A stretch of DNA of 64,000 nucleotides from CAYGAW01 sp964347945. GTDB lineage: Bacteria > Chloroflexota > Anaerolineae > UBA7937 > B3-Chlor. Under the pieces are notes generated by a model, which saw only the letters and a program-made list of their open reading frames with translations, was not told the DNA's origin and searched no databases. The stretch lies in contig CAYGAW010000186.1 in assembly GCA_964347945.1 (NCBI GenBank), positions 16,158-80,157 of the forward strand, in the 5' to 3' direction. The position numbers were made by a program, and so were the translations under genes. Below, in pieces: positions 32,176 through 40,929 of the stretch (position 1 is its first letter; the number at the start of each line of letters is the position of its first letter).

Positions 32176-32592
32176 TGAGATATCAGTGACAATTCCGCAG
32201 CAGGAGCAGCATCCTTTCTATGTGCGTAGAGACGAGGACCCTCTCCAGGTACACCCTTGGCCCTCCACCGCACGGTCCCATGTCATTGACGCATCTTTGC
32301 TCTGGCGAGTCCATATGCTCGTCGGGCTCAGCCTCTCTGAAATAGCATGGTTCCTACGTCAAAATCTGGTCTTAGAGTGCTACTAGTTGGATCCAAATGT
32401 GCCGCGCGGCCTCCGACCCGCCTACCGATAGACCTGTCTTGACGTGGTTCGAACGCACTAGTCCACAATCCTGCCCGATTCTACAACTTCCTCAGCGCGA
32501 TCTCTAATGCGGCTCTCCCGCCATTCTCTGATGACCAAGAGTGCTACCCGAGAATAGTACCTTTGTCCACGACGAAGGGGCACTATGGACCA
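32176..32592. other. Intergenic region, nothing recognised
   Basis: Between the ccmE remnant and the respiratory operon promoter. No coding signature, tRNA or transposase fragment was found on either strand. Confidence 0.4.
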
Positions 32593-32621
32593 TAGACGCG
32601 GGGGAGTCAGTTGCCTATAAT
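32593..32621 (+). promoter_or_regulatory. Promoter candidate of respiratory operon 1
   Basis: TAGACG (32593-32598), 17-bp spacer and a perfect TATAAT (32616-32621). The leader to the first cytochrome gene would be about 300 nt. A perfect 10-bp palindrome, GTCACGTGAC (32732-32741), lies within it. Confidence 0.5.
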
Positions 32622-32907
32622 GGTAGAGGCTGGTCTGCCTACGCAAACTGGTTTCGGAGCCGGGAAGTGGAACGCCGTTGGACACCCGCGAGGCTTGCGG
32701 CCGCGCCTGACGGCGTGAGTGGCGGACGCCTGTCACGTGACTGACACTGTAGGCCCATGCTTCGGGGCCAGGTAGGGCCGGTCAACATCGTTGAGAATCT
32801 GATGTCTCTTTGCGGGTGAGCGCAAGGAACGAGTTCGACCAGCTGGGAGGGAGGTGCTGAGTGCAGGAAGGACTTGTCGCCAAGCTCTCAGAAAGGAGGA
32901 TTCGCGT

Positions 32908-32934
32908 ATGCCTAAGGAGGTGATACGAATATGA
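32908..32934 (+). CDS. Leader mini-cistron coupled to the nine-heme cytochrome gene
   Basis: ATG 32908 has its own SD (AAGGAGGA, 32893-32900, 7 nt away) and encodes MPKEVIRI before TGA 32932-32934. Its codons contain the SD of the next gene (AAGGAGG), and its stop overlaps the cytochrome ATG at 32931 as ATATGA. This is the geometry of translational coupling. Whether it is translated is unproven. Confidence 0.4.
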   Translation: MPKEVIRI

Positions 32935-34772
32935 GTCAATGTATCCCGAAGCGATGGAGAGTGCCGCTTGTGGGTGGCGCGCTGGTTGCGCTTGCCCTTC
33001 TCATTGGCGCGTGCGGCGCCCCAGCGCCGGAGCCCACCGCTGCACCCACGGGTGTCGCCACTGAGGCACCAGCCCCCACGGAGGCACCGACCGAGGCGCC
33101 GCCAGAGAATAATCCACCCGTTGTGCGGATAGAACTCCACAACGAGATGGAGGGGGTGGTCGACGAGGAAGGCGAACCCATTAGGGCCAGCGGTCTATCA
33201 AACGTTGGAGTGGGTACTTATGTCTTTCTCGAGGATGTGGCTTACGACCCCGACGAGGGCGACACGGTGACCACTGAGTGGGAGTTCACCCCAGCGGATG
33301 GCTCCTCGGCCGAACTGACCGAGGGCGAGTCCGCGTACTTCTTCGCCGACGTGGAAGGCAAGTACGACATCAAGCTCGTGGCGACAGATAGGAACGGCGC
33401 TTCTAGCGAGGCGGCCCTCACCGTCAATGCTGCGACCTACGTGGGTCTGGAGACCTGCGCCATGTGTCACGCTGACCAGGCTGAGGCGCAAGCGGAGACT
33501 GGCCACGCCCACATCTTCGCCGATGGAATCGACGGGATTGTCAGCGACCACTATGGAGAACGTTGCCTGGGGTGCCACACTGTCGGCCCGTGGGAAGGCG
33601 AGAACGGGGCCTTCGACGACGTGTGGGCGCAGACGGACTGGACTTTCCCTGAGACTTTGCAGGAGGGGAATTGGGACGCGTTGCAGGCGGACTATCCCGA
33701 GTTGGCGAATCTCGGCAATATCCAGTGCGAGAACTGCCATGGCCCGGGCAGCGCCCACATGGGCGACCCGGCGGGCATCGCCACGAGCCTTTCCGCGGAA
33801 ACCTGTGGGTACTGCCACGATGCGCCAACCCACCACGTCAAGAACATGCAATGGGAACTCTCGGGCCATTCCGAGGAAGAGGCTCGTGCTTTCACCTATC
33901 CCATCGGCGAAGGTCGCGAGGGGTGCCAGCCGTGCCACTCTGGTGAGGCCTTCGTTGACATCGCAAATGGGATGGAGGAATTCCGCATGGGCTTTCAGAC
34001 CGTTGCCTGCGCAGTATGTCACGATCCTCACAGCGCGGAGAACGAGGCCCAGTTGCGGATCTACGACACTGTCACACTACCCGATGGTACAGACGTTACG
34101 GACGCCGGTGCGTCGGCCACCTGCATGACGTGCCACAACGGTCGCAGAACTGCCGAAGAGGTCGAGGAAGACGACCCCAGCTGGCCGCACCACAGCACCG
34201 CGGCGGAGATGATCGCTGGCGTGGGTGGCTACACCTACGGAGACGAGATCGAGAACTCGCCTCACCAAGCCGTCGGGCTCGTTTGCGTGGAGTGCCACAT
34301 GGCGGAGACGCCGGGAATGGACGATGCGGGCACCCCTGACGACAGTGAGGACGACACTCCTCTGCCGGGTCACAACGAGATCGGCGAGCATACGTTCACC
34401 ATGACCAGCGCGGACGGCGTGGAGTTGGTGAGTGCGTGCTCCGAGTGCCATGGTGAGATCGAGAGCTTCAACCGCGAAGCCGATGGCGACTACGACGGAG
34501 ATGGCACCGTCGAGGGCATCCGAGACGAGGTACAAGGCCTGCTGGATCTACTCCTTCAGGCGATCCAGGATGACGGCCCTGTGTGGTTAGGCCACCACCC
34601 GTATTGGGAAGAGGTGACCACGCAGGAGCAGAAGGCGGCCATCTACAACTATATGTTCGTGGCTCACGAGGGCAGTGAGGGCATTCACAACACAGCTCGT
34701 GCGGTTATGTTGCTGCAGACTTCCTACCGGCAACTCACTGGGGAGGACGTGCCCGGGGCGGATCTCTACTAG
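32931..34772 (+). CDS. Nine-heme cytochrome c lipoprotein with PKD-like domain
   Basis: The 613-residue lipoprotein has a signal peptide ending in the lipobox LLIGAC, a Pro/Thr/Glu-rich linker (about 30-60) and a PKD-like beta domain (about 75-165, YVFLEDVAYDPDEGDTVTTE and KYDIKLVATDRNG). A multiheme region follows with nine CxxCH motifs (CAMCH, CLGCH, CENCH, CGYCH, CQPCH, CAVCH, CMTCH, CVECH, CSECH). It is exported and lipid-anchored outside the membrane, presumably relaying electrons to or from the molybdopterin module encoded next. The SD GGAGG is at 32916-32920. It is the first gene of respiratory operon 1. Confidence 0.93.
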   Translation: MSQCIPKRWRVPLVGGALVALALLIGACGAPAPEPTAAPTGVATEAPAPTEAPTEAPPENNPPVVRIELHNEMEGVVDEEGEPIRASGLSNVGVGTYVFLEDVAYDPDEGDTVTTEWEFTPADGSSAELTEGESAYFFADVEGKYDIKLVATDRNGASSEAALTVNAATYVGLETCAMCHADQAEAQAETGHAHIFADGIDGIVSDHYGERCLGCHTVGPWEGENGAFDDVWAQTDWTFPETLQEGNWDALQADYPELANLGNIQCENCHGPGSAHMGDPAGIATSLSAETCGYCHDAPTHHVKNMQWELSGHSEEEARAFTYPIGEGREGCQPCHSGEAFVDIANGMEEFRMGFQTVACAVCHDPHSAENEAQLRIYDTVTLPDGTDVTDAGASATCMTCHNGRRTAEEVEEDDPSWPHHSTAAEMIAGVGGYTYGDEIENSPHQAVGLVCVECHMAETPGMDDAGTPDDSEDDTPLPGHNEIGEHTFTMTSADGVELVSACSECHGEIESFNREADGDYDGDGTVEGIRDEVQGLLDLLLQAIQDDGPVWLGHHPYWEEVTTQEQKAAIYNYMFVAHEGSEGIHNTARAVMLLQTSYRQLTGEDVPGADLY

Positions 34773-35159
34773 ATCCTTTCGTTGGGCTCAGAGGTAGTTC
34801 CGCTTCAGCGGCCGTCACCAATAGAGCCAAGTGACGCCTACCAGCGCGCCGAGATCGGGAGGTCTCGGCGCGCAAACCTGCATGCACACTTCTGGAGGCG
34901 GTGCTCACAGTTCCTCCCCTTCGACTGCGAACAGCTTGCGTACCACATGGTCAAGGGAGGGCACGCAGCCCTGCCTGTAGCGCGGCAGCAACAGCGACAA
35001 GAAAAGCCGTTGGCGTAGTCTTTCGCCGGTGCAGCATGCAGAAGGAGCCTGGGAGAGCAATCTCTCTTTGTTGGGGCGCAAGGTGCGCTCAATCCTGAGC
35101 TGCGCCCCAACAGGGGTATGATCACACGGAAGTATGTAAACCGGGACGGAGAACCACCT
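34773..35159 (+). other. Intercistronic region with two strong hairpins
   Basis: No gene found. Hairpin A: GCGCGCCGAGA (34844-34854) with TCTCGGCGCGC (34863-34873), 11 bp, 8-nt loop, no T-tract. Hairpin B: GTTGGGGCGCA (35070-35080) with TGCGCCCCAAC (35101-35111), 11 bp, with an inner GCTC/GAGC stem. They may stabilise or separate the cytochrome and oxidoreductase messages. Confidence 0.5.
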
Positions 35160-37550
35160 ATGAAGAAAGTCAGCAGACGCGCCTTCCTGAAGACCCTGGG
35201 GGCACTTACCGCAGTCGGGGCTCTGGCCCGCTGTAGTGCGAGAGACCTGGTCTCGAATGCACTGCCTGGTGCCGTGGCACAGCAATTGCCGCCCCCACAG
35301 AATGAAAGGTGGGTGCGAAGTGTCTGCCAGCTATGTCCCGGCAACTGCGGCATCTCGGTCAGAGTCCTTGACGGACGAGCCGTGAAGATCGAAGGCAATC
35401 CGCTTCATCCCATCAATCAGGGTGCCCTTTGCCCTAAGGGGGTGGCCGGACCGCAGATCCTCTACAATCCGGATCGCATCAGGGGACCTCTGAGAAGAGC
35501 GGGGGACAGCTGGGAAAGCATATCGTGGAATGAAGCGGTTGATCTCGTCGTAGACAAGCTAGCAGAAATCCGGGACACAGGCAAGCCTCACACCGCCGTC
35601 TTCATGCATGACGGCAGGCGAGGCCCCATGAGCGACCTCATCGCCAGATTCTGTCAGGCTTTTGGCACGCCCAACAACGTGGCAACCGATCACGTTAGGG
35701 CCGACGGCACTCCGCTGGCTCACTATTCGACGCTAGGCTGGAAGGACCACGCCGGCTATGACTGGGAGAACGTGAACTACCTTCTCTGCTTTGGCGGGTC
35801 GTTTCTGGAAGCCTGGCAACCGACGGTCAGACAACTCTGGGCCTACAGTCATATGCGCCGGGGACGGCCTGGTACCAGATCCCGGATAGTCCAGATTGAG
35901 CCGCGCTTGTCCGTCGCGGCGGCCAAGGCCGACGAGTGGATCCCCATCGTGCCGGGCACTGAAGGAGCTTTGGCCCTGGGGATCGCTCATGTGATTGTGG
36001 ACCACGAACTGTATGACAAGGGATTCGTCGAAGATCACACGCTTGGCTTTGAGGACTGGACGGACGAAGCCGGAGAGGAGCACCTTGGTTTTCGCACCCT
36101 GGTGTTGCGCGACTATCCGGTCGATGAGGTGGCTCGCATAACCGGAGTCTCCGCCAGCACCATCCGTCAACTGGCACGAGACTTCGTCGCGAGCAAGCCG
36201 GCCGTGGCCGCGGGAGACGCGAGCGAACACACCAATGGGCTGTTCAGCCAAATGGCGATTCAGTCCCTCAATGCCCTCGTGGGGAGCATCGGCGTGCCAG
36301 GGGGGATGATAAGACAGCGCGACGTCCCGTTCGCGCCCTGGCCAGACCTGGTTCAAGATGACGTCGCCACCGCGGGTGTGGCTATGACCCGGCTCGACCG
36401 GGCCGACACCAGCGAATGGCCGCTCGCGGACAGCGCCTATCAGGCTTTCCCTGAGGCCGCTATGAATGGCGATCCCTACGAGGTGGGCATCCTCTTCTTG
36501 TACCAAGCGAATCCCCTCTATACTGGTCCCAGCGTCAGAGCCTTCAGGGAATCCTTCGACAGGATCCCGTTCATCGTCAGCTTCTCCCCCTTCCTGGACG
36601 AGAGCACACAGCAGGCGGACCTGATCCTGCCCGATTGCACTTATCTGGAGAAGTGGCTTTATTCTCCCATCGAGCCCAGCCTGGGGTATCCCGTGCTGGG
36701 GTTGGTGCAACCAGTCGTGGGCCCTCTTCACGAGACGGTGAACACGGGCGATGTCCTCCTTGAGATTGCTCGCAGGCTAGGCAGTACGATGGCCGCATCC
36801 TTCCCCTGGGCGGGCTTCACGGAGTTGATGCAGTTTAGGCTAAGAGGCGTTTTCGAAAGCGGACGGGGCCTAATGGTGCGAGGAACCTTCGAGGAGTTCT
36901 GGGATGAACTGAGAGCCAGAGGGGTCTGGTATGATCCACCATATGAGTTTGAGCAATGGGAGCGGCTGTTTACCACCCCATCCGGACGGTTTGAGTTCTA
37001 TTCTCAGCACCTGAGGGCCAAGTTGGAAACCCTGACCGAGCATGACCGCCAAGAGCTGGAAACGGTCTTGGACGATCTACGGCTCCAAGCTCGCGGGGAC
37101 GAGCTGGTCATGCCGCACCACGAGCCTGCTCGGTACGTTGGCGACGAAGAGGAATACCCCTTCCACCTCAATGTCTATGAGTTGATGGCCTACTCTCAAG
37201 GAGGTGGGGCAAACTCGCCCTGGATGCAGGAACTATTCGGCTTGCACATCAAAGAGATGTGGGACAGCTGGATAGAACTCCATCCTCAGACGGCTCGAGA
37301 ACTAGGCATCTCCGACAGGGATGAGGTGTGGGTGGAGTCGCCAGTCGGCAGGATCAAGACCAAAGCCCGGCTCTACCCTGGCGCCATGCCCAACGTGGTG
37401 AACATGCCTCTGGGGCAGGGGCATTCAGCTCTTGGCCGGTGGGCAAAGGAGAGTGGCGCCAATCCCTATCAGATAATCGCGGATGAGTCGGACTTGTTAA
37501 CTGGCCAACCGGCCAGGCTGGCCACTCGAGTGAAAGTGTACAAGGTGTGA
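35160..37550 (+). CDS. Molybdopterin oxidoreductase-like catalytic subunit (operon 1), Mo-ligand Cys replaced
   Basis: ATG 35160 with CGGAGA upstream places the Tat motif SRRAFLK at residues 5-11; the frame opens at 35118. The 796-residue protein has a [4Fe-4S] motif (Cys56, Cys59, Cys63, Cys91; C-x2-C-x3-C-x27-C), the MopB core and the C-terminal dinucleotide-binding domain (WIELHPQTARELGISDRDEVWV). It aligns throughout with the product of 46310-48709. Where that protein has SICAS, this one has HVRAD, so Arg180 stands at the presumed Mo-ligating Cys position. It may use another ligand, bind no metal, or act structurally, as ActB does in Alternative Complex III. It is exported folded with its ferredoxin partner. 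Confidence 0.9.
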   Translation: MKKVSRRAFLKTLGALTAVGALARCSARDLVSNALPGAVAQQLPPPQNERWVRSVCQLCPGNCGISVRVLDGRAVKIEGNPLHPINQGALCPKGVAGPQILYNPDRIRGPLRRAGDSWESISWNEAVDLVVDKLAEIRDTGKPHTAVFMHDGRRGPMSDLIARFCQAFGTPNNVATDHVRADGTPLAHYSTLGWKDHAGYDWENVNYLLCFGGSFLEAWQPTVRQLWAYSHMRRGRPGTRSRIVQIEPRLSVAAAKADEWIPIVPGTEGALALGIAHVIVDHELYDKGFVEDHTLGFEDWTDEAGEEHLGFRTLVLRDYPVDEVARITGVSASTIRQLARDFVASKPAVAAGDASEHTNGLFSQMAIQSLNALVGSIGVPGGMIRQRDVPFAPWPDLVQDDVATAGVAMTRLDRADTSEWPLADSAYQAFPEAAMNGDPYEVGILFLYQANPLYTGPSVRAFRESFDRIPFIVSFSPFLDESTQQADLILPDCTYLEKWLYSPIEPSLGYPVLGLVQPVVGPLHETVNTGDVLLEIARRLGSTMAASFPWAGFTELMQFRLRGVFESGRGLMVRGTFEEFWDELRARGVWYDPPYEFEQWERLFTTPSGRFEFYSQHLRAKLETLTEHDRQELETVLDDLRLQARGDELVMPHHEPARYVGDEEEYPFHLNVYELMAYSQGGGANSPWMQELFGLHIKEMWDSWIELHPQTARELGISDRDEVWVESPVGRIKTKARLYPGAMPNVVNMPLGQGHSALGRWAKESGANPYQIIADESDLLTGQPARLATRVKVYKV

Positions 37551-37574
37551 AGCGTCACGAGGTTGGAGGTTCCG

Positions 37575-38267
37575 ATGCCACGATGGGGAATGGCTATTGA
37601 TCTGGACAAGTGTGTAGGCTGTCAGGCTTGCAGCATGGCCTGCCGGGCTGAGAACAACGTGCCTTTCGCTGGCCCGGACGAAGCTCGCCTGGGACGACCC
37701 ATTTTCTGGCACAAGGTAACAACCGAGGTAGAGGGTGAGTACCCGCACGTTCGGGCCCAGTTTGTCCCCCAGCCCTGCATGCACTGTGACGACCCTCCCT
37801 GCGTCGAGGTCTGCCCGGTCGGAGCCACTTATGCCACCGATGAAGGAGTGGTGGTCGTGGACTACGATGTCTGTATCGGATGCAGATATTGCGCTACGGC
37901 CTGTCCCTACGGTGCCCGAGCATTCAACTGGTACGAGCCACGATGGCCTGCGCCGTACAACCAGTATCTGAACCCCGACGTTCCGTTGCGTCCTAAGGGT
38001 GTGGTAGAGAAGTGCACTTTCTGTAGCCATCGTTTGCAGCGGGCCAAGCAAGACGCAGCCGCCCAAGAACGTGAATTGACGGACCCGGATCTGGTGTTGC
38101 TTCCTGCCTGCAACCAGATCTGCCCAGCCAAGGCTCGCTACTTTGGAGACCTGGAGGATCCGCAAAGTACGGTGTCGCGGCTGGCACGCAACCCGCGCGC
38201 TTTCCGCTTGCTCGAGGACTTAGGAACGGAGCCCATGGTCTACTACCTGGCAGAGGAGAAGAGTTAG
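37575..38267 (+). CDS. Four-cluster ferredoxin subunit (PsrB/NrfC-like), operon 1
   Basis: ATG 37575, 5 nt after GGAGG, gives MPRWGMAIDLDKC; the paralogue at 46251 has the same spacing and start. The 230-residue protein has four Cys clusters: CVGCQACSMAC, CMHCDDPPCVEVCP, CIGCRYCATACP and CTFCSHRL with the late CNQICP. These match the electron-transfer subunit of polysulfide/DMSO-reductase-type complexes, which carries four [4Fe-4S] clusters between the catalytic and membrane subunits. It lies 25 bp after the catalytic gene, and its stop directly precedes the nrfD-type ATG. Confidence 0.94.
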   Translation: MPRWGMAIDLDKCVGCQACSMACRAENNVPFAGPDEARLGRPIFWHKVTTEVEGEYPHVRAQFVPQPCMHCDDPPCVEVCPVGATYATDEGVVVVDYDVCIGCRYCATACPYGARAFNWYEPRWPAPYNQYLNPDVPLRPKGVVEKCTFCSHRLQRAKQDAAAQERELTDPDLVLLPACNQICPAKARYFGDLEDPQSTVSRLARNPRAFRLLEDLGTEPMVYYLAEEKS

Positions 38268-39542
38268 ATGGAGGACATGGAGTCCGGCAAATACACCGCG
38301 TTGTTCAAGCCGCTGGTACATACGGGTAGAGGCTTCTATCCCGTGGCGGTCATCCTTGTGCTCATCATTGCCTGGGGAGTCGAAGCCTACGCCCGCCAGC
38401 TCACCCATGGGCTTGGTGTGACTGGCCTGAATGAGCCAGTCTTCTGGGGAATGTACATCAGCAACACCGTCTTCTTCATCGCCATCAGCTACGGTGGCAC
38501 TCTCACCTCCGCAATCCTGCGCATCCTTAACGCGGAGTGGCGAAAGCCCATCACAAGAGCCGCGGAGACAATAACTGTCTGTGCTCTGATAGTCGGGTCA
38601 CTGAATATCATCATTGACATGGGAAGGCCGGACAGGATTCCCTTACTCCTCATGCGGGGGCGTCTGCAATCGCCAATATTGTGGGACTTCTACGCCATCA
38701 GCCTTTACTTGCTTTGTAGTGTCATATACCTCTACCTCCCGCTCATACCGGACTTGGCCATCTTGCGCGACAAGTATCCAAGTAGAAGGCGGCTGTACAG
38801 CTTCTTGACCCTGGGCTGGACTGGCAGCGAGAAACAGAAGAGAAGACTGGACACTGCGATTGGTGTCATGGCCCTGCTGATGATTCCCATCGCTATCTCG
38901 GTACACACGGTCTTGGCCTGGCTCTTTTCGATGACCATTCAGCCCATGTGGCATAGCACTCTCTTTGGCCCATACTTCGTAATGGGTGCAGTCTACAGTG
39001 GCATCGCCACGCTGATCATAGCCTTGGCTATCCTCAGGCGCGCATTGCGCTTGGAGAAGTATCTCAAGCCGGTCCATTTCAACAACCTCGGACTGTTGCT
39101 TCTCGTTCTGACATTCGTCTGGTTCTACTTCACTGCGGCTGAGTACCTGACCACCTACTACGGTAACGAACCTGCCCACATGGCCGTCTTCAACGCAAAG
39201 TTCAGTGGAGAGTTCGCGCCACTCTTCTGGCTCCAGGTGCTATTGTGCCTGGTGGTTCCCGTCGGCATCCTGGTTCCTCGCCGCACACGAACCATAGCCG
39301 GAACTGTCATCGCTGGTGTGGCTGTCAACATCGGCATGTGGCTGGAACGCGTCCTCATCGTGGTGCCCACGTTGACTCACCCCAGGACTCCTTACGGCTG
39401 GGAGATACTCTATCGTCCAAGTGTGGTGGAGTGGGCGATAATGGCCGCATCTGCTGCTGCCATCGTACTCATGTTCATGTTCTTCACCAAGCTGTTCCCT
39501 ATAGTCTCCATCTGGGAGATGGAGGAGGAGGCCGAGAAATGA
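38268..39542 (+). CDS. NrfD/PsrC-family membrane subunit, operon 1
   Basis: The 424-residue integral membrane protein has nine to ten helices. It matches the NrfD family by GLGVTGLNEPVFWGMYISN near the second helix, the loop GRPDRIPLLLMRGRLQSPILWDF, and YYGNEPAHMAVFNAKF. In this family the protein exchanges electrons between quinone and the ferredoxin subunit and carries no heme. Similarity to the product of 44287-45606 is clear along the whole length. ATGA overlap with the following cytochrome gene indicates coupled translation. Confidence 0.94.
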   Translation: MEDMESGKYTALFKPLVHTGRGFYPVAVILVLIIAWGVEAYARQLTHGLGVTGLNEPVFWGMYISNTVFFIAISYGGTLTSAILRILNAEWRKPITRAAETITVCALIVGSLNIIIDMGRPDRIPLLLMRGRLQSPILWDFYAISLYLLCSVIYLYLPLIPDLAILRDKYPSRRRLYSFLTLGWTGSEKQKRRLDTAIGVMALLMIPIAISVHTVLAWLFSMTIQPMWHSTLFGPYFVMGAVYSGIATLIIALAILRRALRLEKYLKPVHFNNLGLLLLVLTFVWFYFTAAEYLTTYYGNEPAHMAVFNAKFSGEFAPLFWLQVLLCLVVPVGILVPRRTRTIAGTVIAGVAVNIGMWLERVLIVVPTLTHPRTPYGWEILYRPSVVEWAIMAASAAAIVLMFMFFTKLFPIVSIWEMEEEAEK

Positions 39543-40615
39543 AACGTCACGCTCTCTGTCTCAGCGCTCCCATACTGCTGGCCCTGGCTCTTGTCATCGC
39601 ATTTCTCGGAGCCACCTCTGTCAGAGCTCAACCCCCGGTCCCCCATCCGGTGGAGAAGGGTGGGGCCTCGTTTGAAGACTGTCTGGGCTGCCACCGCGCA
39701 GGCATGGGTGACGCGCCCGTACCTGCCGACCATCGGCCCTATGACAATGAGACTTGCGCTGCTTGCCACGGTGCCGCCCGGCTTCAGCCTCCCAGTATCC
39801 CTCACCCGGAGGACACGGAGGGCACTCCGTATGAGAACTGCGTGGGCTGCCATAGTGCGGGGCTGGGTGACGCGCCTATCATGCCGGACGATCACCAAGA
39901 GCATGAGAACGATGATTGCGCTGTCTGCCATGGCGCCGAAGTCCTTGAGGGTCCTGTCATTCCGCACCCCGAAGAGAGGCAAGGTACGCCCTTCGAGGAT
40001 TGCGTGTTCTGCCACAGCTCAGGACTTGTGAACGCACCTCTGATGCCCACCGACCATCAAGCGCATGACAACGAGGACTGCGGCCTTTGCCACGCGACCG
40101 CCGGCCTTGCGCCTCCCAGCATCCCCCACGTCCGTGAGCGGACTTGCGCGGATTGCCACCGGACGGGCGCGTACGGGGCGCCTCTCCTGCCCGCCGATCA
40201 TCAGGCACATGGTGATGAGGATTGTTTCCATTGCCACTCCACCACCGGGCTTTCGGCCCCTGTCGCCCCACCTCAGATGGAGGGACGCCGGGATTGCCTG
40301 TCGTGTCACCACGACCCCCCGCCTGAAGGAGTACTAGCACCGGTGAGTTCCGACCACGACCACTCTGTGTACACTAGTGACACCTGCCTTAGTTGCCACA
40401 GACTCGCCTCTGAGACGGGCCTCATCGAGTCACCCACCAACCAGACGCCGGAGTGGCCCTCTGAAACCCCGACGGGCGAGGTTTCTTCGCTCTCCGCCCA
40501 GCTGAAACTGGATGAAGACAACGGTGCGAGGGACGCTCTCATCCGGCGGTGGGCTACGATCATCGGCGTATCGGCGATCTGTGTGATCGTGTTCACGGTG
40601 CTCAGGAGAACCTAG
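39539..40615 (+). CDS. Ten-heme cytochrome c with C-terminal membrane anchor, operon 1
   Basis: The true start is ATG 39539, overlapping the nrfD-type stop; the longer frame runs antisense-like through that gene. The 358-residue protein has a signal peptide (about 1-31), ten CxxCH motifs and a C-terminal helix (about 335-354). The heme region is built of repeats alternating DC-x2-CH-x-AGLGDAP, a PDDH-type distal His segment and CAVCHGA, separated by IPHPE. It resembles the ten-heme protein ending the opposing operon (40930-41937). It is probably a periplasm-facing electron wire, and the last gene of operon 1. Confidence 0.93.
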   Translation: MKRHALCLSAPILLALALVIAFLGATSVRAQPPVPHPVEKGGASFEDCLGCHRAGMGDAPVPADHRPYDNETCAACHGAARLQPPSIPHPEDTEGTPYENCVGCHSAGLGDAPIMPDDHQEHENDDCAVCHGAEVLEGPVIPHPEERQGTPFEDCVFCHSSGLVNAPLMPTDHQAHDNEDCGLCHATAGLAPPSIPHVRERTCADCHRTGAYGAPLLPADHQAHGDEDCFHCHSTTGLSAPVAPPQMEGRRDCLSCHHDPPPEGVLAPVSSDHDHSVYTSDTCLSCHRLASETGLIESPTNQTPEWPSETPTGEVSSLSAQLKLDEDNGARDALIRRWATIIGVSAICVIVFTVLRRT

Positions 40616-40929
40616 GGCAAGAGGTTCAGTAGTCTGAATTCGCTGATGCGGACTTGCAGTCTCAGGTCTTCTGATCGCGGCGTGCTTGCCCAAGAAAGCG
40701 TCATTGTCGCCGGCTGTTGGGGTTGTCGCGGTCCGCATAGCCCCTCCAGACCTTTGAGCCCACATCAATCCTGATGCCTTTCGTGGGACATTATGCAAAC
40801 CGTGAGTGCGAGGCCTCTGTTGAAAGACCCCTCTCCCTCGAGCCTCACGGTTGCTTGCTGGCTCCTGAGACCGCCCAAGTGTGATGAACGGATGCGCCTC
40901 AACCTGTGGTGACGGCGCTACCTTGGGGG
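40616..40929. other. Junction between the two convergent respiratory operons
   Basis: No gene found. A long imperfect hairpin is present: AACCGTGAG (40798-40806) with CTCACGGTT (40844-40852), plus inner CGAGG (40809-40813) with CCTCG (40836-40840). No T-tract is present on either side. It may serve as a shared boundary for the two operons. Confidence 0.4.

Noticed and set aside
32400..32470. GGTTCGAAC stretch suggestive of a tRNA T-arm near 32437
   Set aside because: No acceptor, D-arm or anticodon stem can be folded around it.
35118..35159. Earlier start for the operon 1 catalytic subunit
   Set aside because: It would put 14 residues before the Tat motif and lacks an SD at proper distance, whereas ATG 35160 has one and matches the paralogue's start.
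35733..36731. 332-codon minus-strand frame opposite the operon 1 molybdopterin subunit
   Set aside because: A shadow of the paralogous catalytic gene; a similar shadow exists opposite the second copy at 47777-48343, explained by shared codon structure.
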